From: CAMDMI01 sp044359055
GTDB taxonomy: Bacteria; Bacteroidota; Bacteroidia; Cytophagales; Flexibacteraceae
DNA: 20,560 nucleotides
NCBI GenBank assembly: GCA_044359055.1
Contig: JBIKMV010000029.1
Span: 1-20,560 of the forward strand
Reading direction: 5' to 3'
This document shows, one piece after another, positions 1-6,834 of this stretch. The position numbers and the translations under genes were made by a program. Below the pieces are notes generated by a model, which had not been told where the DNA came from, made no database searches, and was given only the letters and a program-made list of their open reading frames with translations. How positions within the stretch are numbered: the stretch's first letter is position 1; every line of letters begins with the position of its first letter.

Positions 1-657
1 ACTTTCATACAGCTGCATGATTTCCCTGAGCGACAGGTTTTTACCGCTTATTTTTTCATAAAAAGCTTCCAGTGAAGGCCCCGAAATTATCTTCTCCACG
101 CAACCCGAAAGACCGCAGTAACAGGGGCCTCCGCTTTCATCGAGGAAATTGTGGCCCCATTCTCCCCCTATGCCATGTCTGCCATTGATTACGCGTCCAT
201 CTGTCACCAAACCTCCGCCTACCCCCGTCCCCATGATGATGCCAAACACTTCTTTGGCTTGCGGTGCCTTTTCCCTTATTACACCGAGTGTGGCCTCGGC
301 AAGGGCAAAGCAATTGGCATCGTTGGCCATATAGACCGGTATTTTCAATATTTCAGAAAGGTCGCCAAGGAAAGGTTTTCCATTCAGGCAGGTGGTATTG
401 CTGTTTTTGTGAAGCCCCGTGGAAGGGTCCGAAGTTCCCGGGGTGCATATCCCAAGAGATTGGGCTTTTGTGCCGGATTCACCCTCAAGGTTTAGAAGTA
501 ACTTTTTGATATTCAGGATTATATATTCGTATCCTTTTTCCTGTTCCGTTGGAACCCGCTGCCTGCAGAGCACGGTTTTGGGATTCTGGCTTCCCAGCAC
601 GATGCCCTCAGTTTTTGTTCCGCCAAGGTCTATGCCAAAAAGGGCTTTGGAGCTCAT
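1..657 (-). CDS. ROK family sugar kinase, Mak/NagK-like (3' end cut by window edge)
   Basis: An ATP-dependent cytoplasmic hexose kinase of the ROK family; 219 residues are visible and the C-terminal third lies outside the window. The start is the ATG at 657, giving MSSKALFGIDLGGTKTE. The phosphate-binding DLGGTKTE is at residues 10-17. The catalytic Asp is in NDANCFA (D113), the second phosphate loop is GIIMGTGVGGG (139-149), and GEWGHN (165-170) with CYCGLSGCVE (179-188) supplies the zinc ligands (H169, C179, C181, C186). NSNTTCLNGKPF (86-97) and the Cys cluster recall E. coli Mak (fructokinase) and NagK more than the ROK repressors, and there is no N-terminal helix-turn-helix. The sugar (fructose, glucose or an amino sugar) cannot be fixed. 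It starts 34 bases after the YihY gene stop on the same strand, so the two are probably co-transcribed. Confidence 0.93.
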   Translation of the reverse strand, partial: MSSKALFGIDLGGTKTEGIVLGSQNPKTVLCRQRVPTEQEKGYEYIILNIKKLLLNLEGESGTKAQSLGICTPGTSDPSTGLHKNSNTTCLNGKPFLGDLSEILKIPVYMANDANCFALAEATLGVIREKAPQAKEVFGIIMGTGVGGGLVTDGRVINGRHGIGGEWGHNFLDESGGPCYCGLSGCVEKIISGPSLEAFYEKISGKNLSLREIMQLYES

Positions 658-691
658 TCTATCACTTTTCTATTGAGTTTTTTAACCCTGT

Positions 692-1606
692 TCAATTCCA
701 GGAATCATGCATTTCTACCACATGACGGTAGGTTTCAGCAATTTTAGAGGGAATAATTTTGTCCCCTTTTCTCCTGGAAATCACCATAATCAGCTCAGCC
801 CCCAGAAAAAATATCCATGATGAATAATTGATCCAGACGATGAGAAGGATAATGGAGCCGGCTGCTCCGTATAGTGAGGTGAGGTTGGTGCTTCCCAGAT
901 AAAAACTGATGAGGTATTTACCAATGAGAAACAAAACAGAGGTAGTGAAGGCGCCGATCCAGATATTTTTCCATTTGATGCGGGCATCCGGTAAATACTT
1001 GAAAAGCAGGGCGAAAAGCAGGGTAGTGGTCCCCAGGCCAATGATGAGCTGCCCGGCTTCAATCAGTGTCAGGGCGTTTTCGGCCATAAACTGGGACAAA
1101 TAATCGCCAATGGCCACCCATACTGCATTTACTACCACCACAGCAAGGAGCAAAGCTCCGATTATCAGCAACATACCCAATGCCAGCAGTCTTGAAAGTC
1201 CAAAGTAAATCAGGCCCTTGTCTGCCCGGATTCTTACCATGAAAATGGTGTTGAGCGAACTCTGCAGGGCGGTCATCATCACGGTGGCTGAAAAAATCAG
1301 CAAGGCAACCGAAACCCAGCCCGAAAGTGAATCAGGTTTTCCAATGTAGGCATTTTTTACCATGGTTTCCAGTCCGTTGGCGGCCTGAGGCCCGATGATA
1401 TCGTGGGCATATTGAAATATGAGATCTGAAATATTCTGGTCTTTGTAAATCAGACCCACCAACCCGAAAACCACCACAAAAAGCGGGGCAATGGAGAAAA
1501 GGGTGTAATAGCTCAGTGCAGCTGAAAGCCGGAAACAATTGTCATCGCTCCAGGAGTTGAATACCTCTGCGAGAAATTCCCATGCTGTTTTGGCTTTTTT
1601 TATCAT
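692..1606 (-). CDS. YihY/virulence factor BrkB family inner-membrane protein
   Basis: A 304-residue integral inner-membrane protein of the YihY/BrkB family (once misnamed ribonuclease BN). The family signature is in the N-terminal region: a soluble amphipathic start, then LSAALSYYTLFSIAPLFVVV at about residues 28-47. About six hydrophobic segments follow (near 35-55, 95-115, 140-165, 185-205, 215-235 and 245-275), ending in a short charged tail. Length is normal for the family. Its molecular function is unknown; no catalytic motif is visible. The start is the ATG at 1606, 28 bases after a TACCTTTG promoter box. It is the first gene of a probable two-gene unit with the ROK kinase and is divergent from the OmpH-like gene. 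Confidence 0.92.
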   Translation of the reverse strand: MIKKAKTAWEFLAEVFNSWSDDNCFRLSAALSYYTLFSIAPLFVVVFGLVGLIYKDQNISDLIFQYAHDIIGPQAANGLETMVKNAYIGKPDSLSGWVSVALLIFSATVMMTALQSSLNTIFMVRIRADKGLIYFGLSRLLALGMLLIIGALLLAVVVVNAVWVAIGDYLSQFMAENALTLIEAGQLIIGLGTTTLLFALLFKYLPDARIKWKNIWIGAFTTSVLFLIGKYLISFYLGSTNLTSLYGAAGSIILLIVWINYSSWIFFLGAELIMVISRRKGDKIIPSKIAETYRHVVEMHDSWN

Positions 1607-1634
1607 TTTTCTTTTCGCTGCCTGCGATTTCAGG

Positions 1635-1662
1635 CAAAGGTAATCGGGTAATTGGATTGCAA
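1635..1662 (-). promoter_or_regulatory. Bacteroidota-type promoter for the YihY-ROK unit
   Basis: Read on the minus strand, TTG (1662-1660), a 17-base spacer, then TACCTTTG (1642-1635) matches the phylum consensus TTG-N17-23-TAnnTTTG. The box ends 28 bases before the ATG at 1606. Its TTG is half of a palindromic TTGCAA shared with the opposing promoter. Confidence 0.6.
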
Positions 1663-1684
1663 CAGAATTGAGCCCCTATATTTG
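1657..1684 (+). promoter_or_regulatory. Bacteroidota-type promoter for the OmpH-thioredoxin unit
   Basis: TTG (1657-1659), a 17-base spacer, then TATATTTG (1677-1684) matches the consensus fully in the -7 box. It leaves 18 bases to the ATG at 1703. It lies downstream of the alternative TTG start at 1652, which therefore would not be transcribed; this decides the start of the OmpH-like gene. Confidence 0.65.
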
Positions 1685-1702
1685 GCCCTTCAAATATTTA
1701 AT

Positions 1703-2326
1703 ATGAAAAATATTCAATCCGTTGCCATCCTCGTTTTGAGCCTGGCTGTTGCCTTCCTTTTTTACAGGCAGTTTACCGGTTCTCCTGCAGATACTGGCAC
1801 AAATCCTTCAGGATCAAAGCCAAAAGCTTCTATTCTGCTTCAGCCGGATTCGGGCAATGCATATGGCAGGGTGGCTTTTGTCAATACCGACAGCCTTCTC
1901 GAAAAGTTTGAGAATTTCAAAAAAATGCGGGCTGGATTTGAAAAAAGGAGCACCATTGCGGAAAACGATATTGCCAACAGGATGCGCATGCTGGAGGCTG
2001 AATACTTGGAGGTGCAGAAAAAAATTCAATCGGGCGTGATGACAGAGACCCTCATAAAGGATGCGGAACAAAGCCTGATGCGCAAACAACAGGAGCTCGC
2101 CATGCTTCGGGATCAGAAAACCTCCCAACTGATGGAGGAGGAAAAAGACATGACCCGCAGACTGAATGACCAGATTTTTGATTTTATGCAGGAGTTTGCC
2201 CCGCAGCACGGATTGAAATATGTATTGGGCTACACCCGCGGTGGTGGAATTCTGTATGCTGCTGATAGTTTGGATATTACTGATGCTGTTCTGGAAGGAT
2301 TGAACGACCGGTACAAGGGCAGATGA
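1703..2326 (+). CDS. OmpH/Skp family periplasmic chaperone
   Basis: A 207-residue protein of the OmpH/Skp family, which in other bacteria holds unfolded outer-membrane proteins in the periplasm. I chose the ATG at 1703 over the TTG at 1652 because a hydrophobic anchor begins right after it (MKNIQSVAILVLSLAVAFLF) and the promoter box lies between the two. The anchor shows no clear cleavage site, so it may stay membrane-tethered. After a linker, the domain begins with GRVAFVNTDSLLEKFE (about 56-71), the usual opening beta strand and helix, followed by a long charged coiled coil (about 72-165) forming the Skp tentacle, and the closing strand-helix GLKYVLGYTRGGGILY. The stop overlaps the next start by 4 bases (ATGA), so it is translationally coupled to the thioredoxin-like gene. 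Confidence 0.88.
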   Translation: MKNIQSVAILVLSLAVAFLFYRQFTGSPADTGTNPSGSKPKASILLQPDSGNAYGRVAFVNTDSLLEKFENFKKMRAGFEKRSTIAENDIANRMRMLEAEYLEVQKKIQSGVMTETLIKDAEQSLMRKQQELAMLRDQKTSQLMEEEKDMTRRLNDQIFDFMQEFAPQHGLKYVLGYTRGGGILYAADSLDITDAVLEGLNDRYKGR

Positions 2327-3555
2327 GTCGCTTCGGGATTGGGTTTCTCTCTTTCTTCCTGCTGATCGTATTGGTCAGAAATCCTGTAACGGCTCAGCAA
2401 AAAACAAAGCACCCGAAAGATGGTATTCGCCCTGAAAGATGGTTTTGCCAACTGGCCATTCAGGATAAAACCATTGATTTTTTTCTCAGTGAAGTACGCT
2501 CAAAAGGAGTTGTGCCAAACTTTATTCTGGCCAATGGAAAGGAAAAGATTGAATTGAAATTCAACAGATTAGAGAGAGATACCCTGTTTTGTCCTGTTTC
2601 AGTTTTTGATGCAGAATTGGTGTTGCCGCTTCAAAAAGGGAGAGAGTTTCAGGGATATTTTCTTAAAAATAATGCCAATAAAATGTTTTTTAAAGCATCA
2701 TCAGGCTGGGAAATAGAGAAACCACCGAATCCTGTTGACCCGGCTGTTTCGGGCCAATGGCGAATCAGGTTTTATGACAATGGCATTCAGGCAGATAGCG
2801 GGCTTTTGGTGCTGAATCAAAAACAAGATTCACTTTATGGCACCATTCTGTCAGAAACTGGCGATTTCCGGTTTCTGAACGGAAGGGCAGGGGAGAATAA
2901 GTTTTATTTGCAAACCTTCGATGGGGGGCATACCTACCGGTTTGATTTTCAAAAAGATGGAAGTAAATTTAATGGTAGGTTTCTGTATGGTCCTGCAGGA
3001 TATCAGGATGTGGTTTTGGAGAAATCTCAAAATCAATCACTTAAGGATGGATTTTCTTTGACAAGCCTTAAAAAAGAGGAAAAATTCAGTTGGTTGGCAA
3101 AGGACGATAAAGGAGACAAAATTGATAATACAGACCCCCGATGGCAAGGAAAAGCTCTGGTTATTCAGGTGATGGGCAGTTGGTGTCCGAACTGTCTGGA
3201 TGAAACCCGTTTTCTGACAGAAGCCTGGAAATCAAAGCCTTCAGATGTTGAGATTGTAGCCCTTGCATTTGAAAGGAAACCCGGAATAATGGCTGCCTAT
3301 GAACGCATCAATGCGGTAAAAAACAGGTTGGGTGTTCCTTATCCCATTTTCTGGGGCGGAATGTCGAAGAAAGATTCTGCGCTGAAAGCCTTTCGTGGCA
3401 TTGAAAAAATTCTGGCCTATCCAACCACCATTTTTGTAAAAAAAGACGGTACGGTTTACAAGGTTCACAGTGGATTCTCCGGCCCTGCCACGGGAATCCA
3501 TTATGAGGCCTGGAAAAAAGAGTTTTCTCTGATTATGAGCGAATTATCCCGCTGA
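2323..3555 (+). CDS. Secreted TlpA-like thioredoxin-domain protein
   Basis: A 410-residue exported protein. Residues 1-25 form a signal peptide ending VTAQ. Residues about 30-245 are a beta-rich N-terminal region of the sort that precedes many Bacteroidota TlpA-like proteins; I recognise no named domain in it. The C-terminal thioredoxin fold (about 256-405) carries the redox motif WCPNC with Cys 288 and Cys 291, then a cis-Pro region near LAYPTTIFVKKDG. The family reduces or isomerises disulfides in the periplasm; the substrate is unknown. Coupling by ATGA overlap to an OmpH/Skp chaperone suggests a joint role in envelope protein folding (inference). Its end lies 2 bases from the end of the convergent beta-barrel gene, leaving no room for a separate terminator. 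Confidence 0.87.
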   Translation: MSRFGIGFLSFFLLIVLVRNPVTAQQKTKHPKDGIRPERWFCQLAIQDKTIDFFLSEVRSKGVVPNFILANGKEKIELKFNRLERDTLFCPVSVFDAELVLPLQKGREFQGYFLKNNANKMFFKASSGWEIEKPPNPVDPAVSGQWRIRFYDNGIQADSGLLVLNQKQDSLYGTILSETGDFRFLNGRAGENKFYLQTFDGGHTYRFDFQKDGSKFNGRFLYGPAGYQDVVLEKSQNQSLKDGFSLTSLKKEEKFSWLAKDDKGDKIDNTDPRWQGKALVIQVMGSWCPNCLDETRFLTEAWKSKPSDVEIVALAFERKPGIMAAYERINAVKNRLGVPYPIFWGGMSKKDSALKAFRGIEKILAYPTTIFVKKDGTVYKVHSGFSGPATGIHYEAWKKEFSLIMSELSR

Positions 3556-3557
3556 TA

Positions 3558-4274
3558 TTAAAACGAATTGAGCCTGATGGAAACGCCGGCCGATAGTTGA
3601 AATTGCGACAGAGAGAGGACACCTGAAGGAATACTACCCTCTGAAAACTGATAGCCTGTTTCTGCATGAAGGTGAATGATTTCATAAACCGGGAGGTTGA
3701 TTCCAAGGAAAGGTCTTGCAGCAAAAAAACCCTGGTTTACATCGGTATATTTCTGGACCTTAGAGTAGTATTGACTTTGCAGCTGGTAATTAATGCCTGC
3801 GCCTATACCTCCGTAAATAAATCCCTCTTTATCAGATGATAAGTACTTTCTGTAGCTTACTTCAGGCATAAATCCGTAGATGGTGGTTGTGGCATTGGCT
3901 TTTTCTCCGGTTTTGGTAAAAAACTCACCATAATTGTAAAACCAGTTGCCCCGGATTCCAAGCCCAAGGTTGTTTTGAAAATAATACATAAATCCAAAAC
4001 TTAGCAAAAATCCATTTTTGAATGGCTTGCCAACTTCGGTGGTTTGCAGACTGAGGTCGCTTTGGCCCGGAGGTAAAAAACCTGTGGTAAAATTACCGTT
4101 ACGGATTCCCAATCCTGCATCTGCAAAAATGAAAACTCTGGCCTCTTCATATTGCTCCTCTTTTGTCGGGTCAGGCTTCACATTGAATTCTGATTCCTGA
4201 ACCCTGGTTTTAATTTCCTGAGCGGAAGCAAAAAGGGCTGAAAAACAAAAAATTGAAAGAAAAATTCGCTTCAT
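3558..4274 (-). CDS. Outer-membrane beta-barrel protein
   Basis: A 238-residue protein with a signal peptide (MKRIFLSIFCFSALFASAQ) and then alternating aromatic/polar strands typical of small OMP barrels: LGLGIRGNWFYNYGEFF, TIYGFMPEVSYRKYL, EGFIYGGIGAGINYQL, and a last strand FQLSAGVSIRLNSF ending in Phe, the usual barrel-assembly signal. The start is the ATG at 4274; a GTG 30 bases upstream would add residues in front of the signal peptide. A well-formed promoter lies upstream. It fits the broad outer-membrane beta-barrel (OmpA-like porin) family without an OmpA peptidoglycan domain. Specific function unknown. Confidence 0.88.
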   Translation of the reverse strand: MKRIFLSIFCFSALFASAQEIKTRVQESEFNVKPDPTKEEQYEEARVFIFADAGLGIRNGNFTTGFLPPGQSDLSLQTTEVGKPFKNGFLLSFGFMYYFQNNLGLGIRGNWFYNYGEFFTKTGEKANATTTIYGFMPEVSYRKYLSSDKEGFIYGGIGAGINYQLQSQYYSKVQKYTDVNQGFFAARPFLGINLPVYEIIHLHAETGYQFSEGSIPSGVLSLSQFQLSAGVSIRLNSF

Positions 4275-4336
4275 GATTTCTAAACTGGTGGCAATAATCT
4301 GCACGAAAATTCAAAACACCACAGGTTTACATGAAA

Positions 4337-4365
4337 CAAATTTAAAAATGTAATATTTTCACCAA
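4337..4365 (-). promoter_or_regulatory. Bacteroidota-type promoter for the beta-barrel gene
   Basis: On the minus strand, TTG (4365-4363), an 18-base spacer, then TAAATTTG (4344-4337) fits TTG-N-TAnnTTTG exactly. The leader to the ATG at 4274 is 62 bases. The rest of the 221-base divergent gap (4275-4495) is AT-rich; I found no equally good plus-strand promoter for the gene at 4496 (TTTATTTG at 4423-4430 has one mismatch and no well-spaced TTG). Confidence 0.5.
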
Positions 4366-4495
4366 TCCTCCTGAATATTAATCTGATGCAAAACCTTGAT
4401 CTGTTATTTGATTTAATCTCTCTTTATTTGCACCATGGTTGGGGATTTTTGTTTCCTCTGCTAAGACAAATTATTGTATATCAGTATTTTATAAA

Positions 4496-5125
4496 ATGAT
4501 TTCGGGCCGCTGGATTTTCTTTTTTATCTTTTTCCTGTGGCCTTTTGCCCTTTTGGCTCAGAACGGCCCTGAAGATGCCGACTGGAATCCGGGTTATCTG
4601 GTCACAAATGAAGAAGATACCCTTTATGGCCCGGTTTCGATAAATTATGCCAGCGATCTGGTTCAGATCAATGAGGAAAATACCGTAAAAACTTTCGGGC
4701 CCAACCAGATAGAGTTGTTTTATTACAAAGAAAACGCCGGTTCAGAAGAACGGTATATCTACACTTTTCCCTTCCATCCCTATTCTGATTTCAAGCCTCA
4801 GAAGTTTTTCGAGATGCTCTTCAGCGGAAAGTTTCTTTGCCTTCTGGGCAGAGAAATGATTGTTTCTGAAACTGTCCCGGTTTACGATAATTTTACCTAC
4901 CGGAATTACTTTGTTACCCGAACCCGTGAGGTGCTGGATTTGTATTTTATGTTTCCGGGAGAAAAGGTGAGGGCTTTTTCAGGCAGCAAAAAGGAATTAC
5001 TCAGTCTGTTATCAGATAAAAAAGAGTCAATGAAAAAATTTATAGGAGACAACAAACTCGACTCAGCAAAAAAAGAAGATTTGTTATTGATTGTCAGAGA
5101 ATATAATCGTTTAAAAGCATCATGA
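4496..5125 (+). CDS. Uncharacterised secreted protein upstream of surE
   Basis: A 209-residue exported protein of unknown function. A signal peptide covers residues 1-21 (ending FALLAQ). The mature start contains GYLVTNEEDTLYGPVSINY (about 33-51), then a segment around KTFGPNQIELFYY and another around FFEMLFSGKFLCLLGREMI. This pattern (an exported protein opening with a 'gets rid of/keeps text, Gly-Asp-Thr-Leu-x-Gly' strand pair) recurs in many Bacteroidota proteins with no assigned function; this is from memory, not from a search. The C-terminal 50 residues are Lys-rich and helical. I chose the ATG at 4496 because the signal peptide begins there; an upstream start at 4439 would add 19 residues before it. 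Its stop overlaps the surE start by 4 bases. Confidence 0.8.
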   Translation: MISGRWIFFFIFFLWPFALLAQNGPEDADWNPGYLVTNEEDTLYGPVSINYASDLVQINEENTVKTFGPNQIELFYYKENAGSEERYIYTFPFHPYSDFKPQKFFEMLFSGKFLCLLGREMIVSETVPVYDNFTYRNYFVTRTREVLDLYFMFPGEKVRAFSGSKKELLSLLSDKKESMKKFIGDNKLDSAKKEDLLLIVREYNRLKAS

Positions 5126-5907
5126 GCCAAAACAACAAACCGCTGATTCTGGTCAGCAACGACGACGGCATTTATGCCCGTGGAATAGAATCTCTTGTGG
5201 ATTTTGTCCGTGATTTGGGTGAGATTGTGGTTGTTGCACCAACTTATCCGCAGTCGGGCATGGGCCATGCCATCACCATACACGAGCATATCAGGCTCGA
5301 TAAATCCAATTTTTATGGCGACATAGAAGCTTATGAATGTTCGGGAACCCCGGTAGATTGTGTAAAGCTCGCCAAGCACTTTATTCTGAAAGACAGAAGG
5401 CCGGACCTGGTATTGTCCGGTATCAACCATGGGAGCAACAGTTCGGTCAGTGTTATTTATTCCGGAACCATGTCTGCTGCCATAGAAGGTGCCATGGAAG
5501 GAATTCCTTCCATCGGCTTTTCACTTTGTGATTACAACCACGACGCCAATTTCGAGCCATGCCGCTCGTATGTGCGCCAGATTGTGAAAGCTACATTGAA
5601 TGAACCCAGTTTCCCTGACCATACCGCCCTGAATGTAAATTTTCCTGACCCCGGGAAATTTGATTTTAAGGGCATAAAAGTTTGCCGGCAGGCACATGCC
5701 AGATGGCAGGAAGAATTTGAAAACCGCAAAGACCCCAGAGGCAGGGATTACTTTTGGCTTTCCGGCAATTTTACCAATCTGGATAAGGGCGAAGATACCG
5801 ATGAAGCGGCTCTGAATCAGGGTTTTGTTTCCATTGTTCCCTGTCACTTTGATCTGACGGCCTACAGTATGATGGCAAAAGTGAATGAAATGTTTGGCCC
5901 GCTGTAG
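5122..5907 (+). CDS. surE: 5'/3'-nucleotidase SurE
   Basis: Survival protein SurE, a metal-dependent phosphatase that removes phosphate from 5'- and 3'-nucleoside monophosphates (and short polyphosphate in some species), acting in the cytoplasm in nucleotide salvage and stress survival. It is 261 residues, normal length. The N-terminal signature VSNDDGIYARGIESL holds metal ligands D14 and D15; S45 in TYPQSGMGH and N102 in SGINHGSN complete the known metal site. ECSGTPVDCVKLA (72-84) and the SGTMSAAIEGA segment are also typical. It overlaps the upstream secreted-protein gene by ATGA, so translation is probably coupled, although the two products should sit in different compartments. The downstream gap of 100 bases is AT-rich without a clear terminator. 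Confidence 0.97.
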   Translation: MSQNNKPLILVSNDDGIYARGIESLVDFVRDLGEIVVVAPTYPQSGMGHAITIHEHIRLDKSNFYGDIEAYECSGTPVDCVKLAKHFILKDRRPDLVLSGINHGSNSSVSVIYSGTMSAAIEGAMEGIPSIGFSLCDYNHDANFEPCRSYVRQIVKATLNEPSFPDHTALNVNFPDPGKFDFKGIKVCRQAHARWQEEFENRKDPRGRDYFWLSGNFTNLDKGEDTDEAALNQGFVSIVPCHFDLTAYSMMAKVNEMFGPL

Positions 5908-6007
5908 TCATGGTTATTTATGCTTTGAAAATTAAATTCTCTGTTTTTTTAGAATATTTTCATTTTAATAGAAAAAATCATTTTAGTATTGCATCATTGT
6001 CCTGCCT

Positions 6008-6706
6008 ATGACCAAACGCTTACTCTTCGCATTTTTGTTTCTGTCGGCCTTTCAGCAATCTTTTTCACAAAGTCTGCAGCTGATACAACTGGATTCTGTC
6101 CTCGCCAACGGAGACCCCTTTCAGATTCTTGAGGCACACGCCAAAGTACAGAATATAACGGCAAACCCTGTAAGGGTGCTGGTGAGCAGGGAAATTGTTT
6201 CTTTGTCGCCTGACCATGTCAGTTATTTTTGCTGGGGGGTAAACTGTTATGCACCATTTACCGATCAGTCTCCTGATACCCTTATACTTGCATCTCAGCA
6301 GATAAATACTTCCTTCAAAGGATATATTGATCCTTCCGGAGGGAATGGAAATTCCTCAGTCAAATATTGTTTTGTTAATGCAGATGCCCCTGCAACCGAC
6401 AAGAGTTGTTTTCTTGCCAGATACGCCTCAGGTACAGCCGCTGCAGGAAAAGATATCAGCGACAGAAAATCCGGTGTAAGAGCTACTTATGATCCTTATA
6501 ACCGAACCATTTCTGTGAATGTGGCTGGTGGAAAAATTCAGACATGGAACATGTTGGGTCAGAAAATGGACCTTGATTTCAGGTATGATGGCTCAGGCAT
6601 GACGGCCGATGCTTCAATGCTGAAAACCGGCTATTACTTCCTTTTCGGTGCCAATGAAAACGGTCCCTGGAGTGCCCGGGTGGTCGTTACGCGTGGAATT
6701 CCTTAG
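6008..6706 (+). CDS. T9SS type A sorting domain protein with Cys-rich N-terminal domain
   Basis: A 232-residue secreted protein. Signal peptide 1-20 (AFQQSFSQ). Residues about 22-140 form a beta-rich domain with four cysteines (C75, C80, C121, C134), including YFCWGVNCY; they may form two disulfides. This module is seen, by memory, in other Bacteroidota T9SS cargo and has no known function. Residues about 157-230 look like a T9SS type A C-terminal domain: GVRATYDPYNRTISVNV, then WNMLGQKM, then DASMLKTGYYFLF and a last Arg-Val-Val-Val strand. That domain would direct the protein through the outer membrane to the cell surface or medium. The ATG at 6008 immediately precedes the signal peptide. 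A one-mismatch -7 box (TAGTATTG, 5984-5991) lies 16 bases upstream but has no good TTG partner. Confidence 0.82.
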   Translation: MTKRLLFAFLFLSAFQQSFSQSLQLIQLDSVLANGDPFQILEAHAKVQNITANPVRVLVSREIVSLSPDHVSYFCWGVNCYAPFTDQSPDTLILASQQINTSFKGYIDPSGGNGNSSVKYCFVNADAPATDKSCFLARYASGTAAAGKDISDRKSGVRATYDPYNRTISVNVAGGKIQTWNMLGQKMDLDFRYDGSGMTADASMLKTGYYFLFGANENGPWSARVVVTRGIP

Positions 6707-6834
6707 TAGCTTTTTGTAAACCTGCCGATTGCCTTCAGAATGCTGTTTTAATCTCCGCATTTTCTCAAAGGCCAGTTGATTCCTGTTTTGTTCCATCAGG
6801 ATTTTTGTCGATAAAATGGTTTAATATTTAGGTT

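Noticed and set aside
692..1606. Naming the YihY family protein ribonuclease BN
   Set aside because: That name came from an old mis-assignment; the sequence is an integral membrane protein without nuclease motifs.
1652..1702. TTG start extending the OmpH-like protein by 17 residues
   Set aside because: The consensus -7 box at 1677-1684 lies inside this extension, and the hydrophobic anchor begins at ATG 1703.
4906..5430. A 174-codon minus-strand open frame opposite surE and the gene before it
   Set aside because: It lies wholly antisense to two well-supported coding regions, has no signal peptide or recognisable motif and no promoter.
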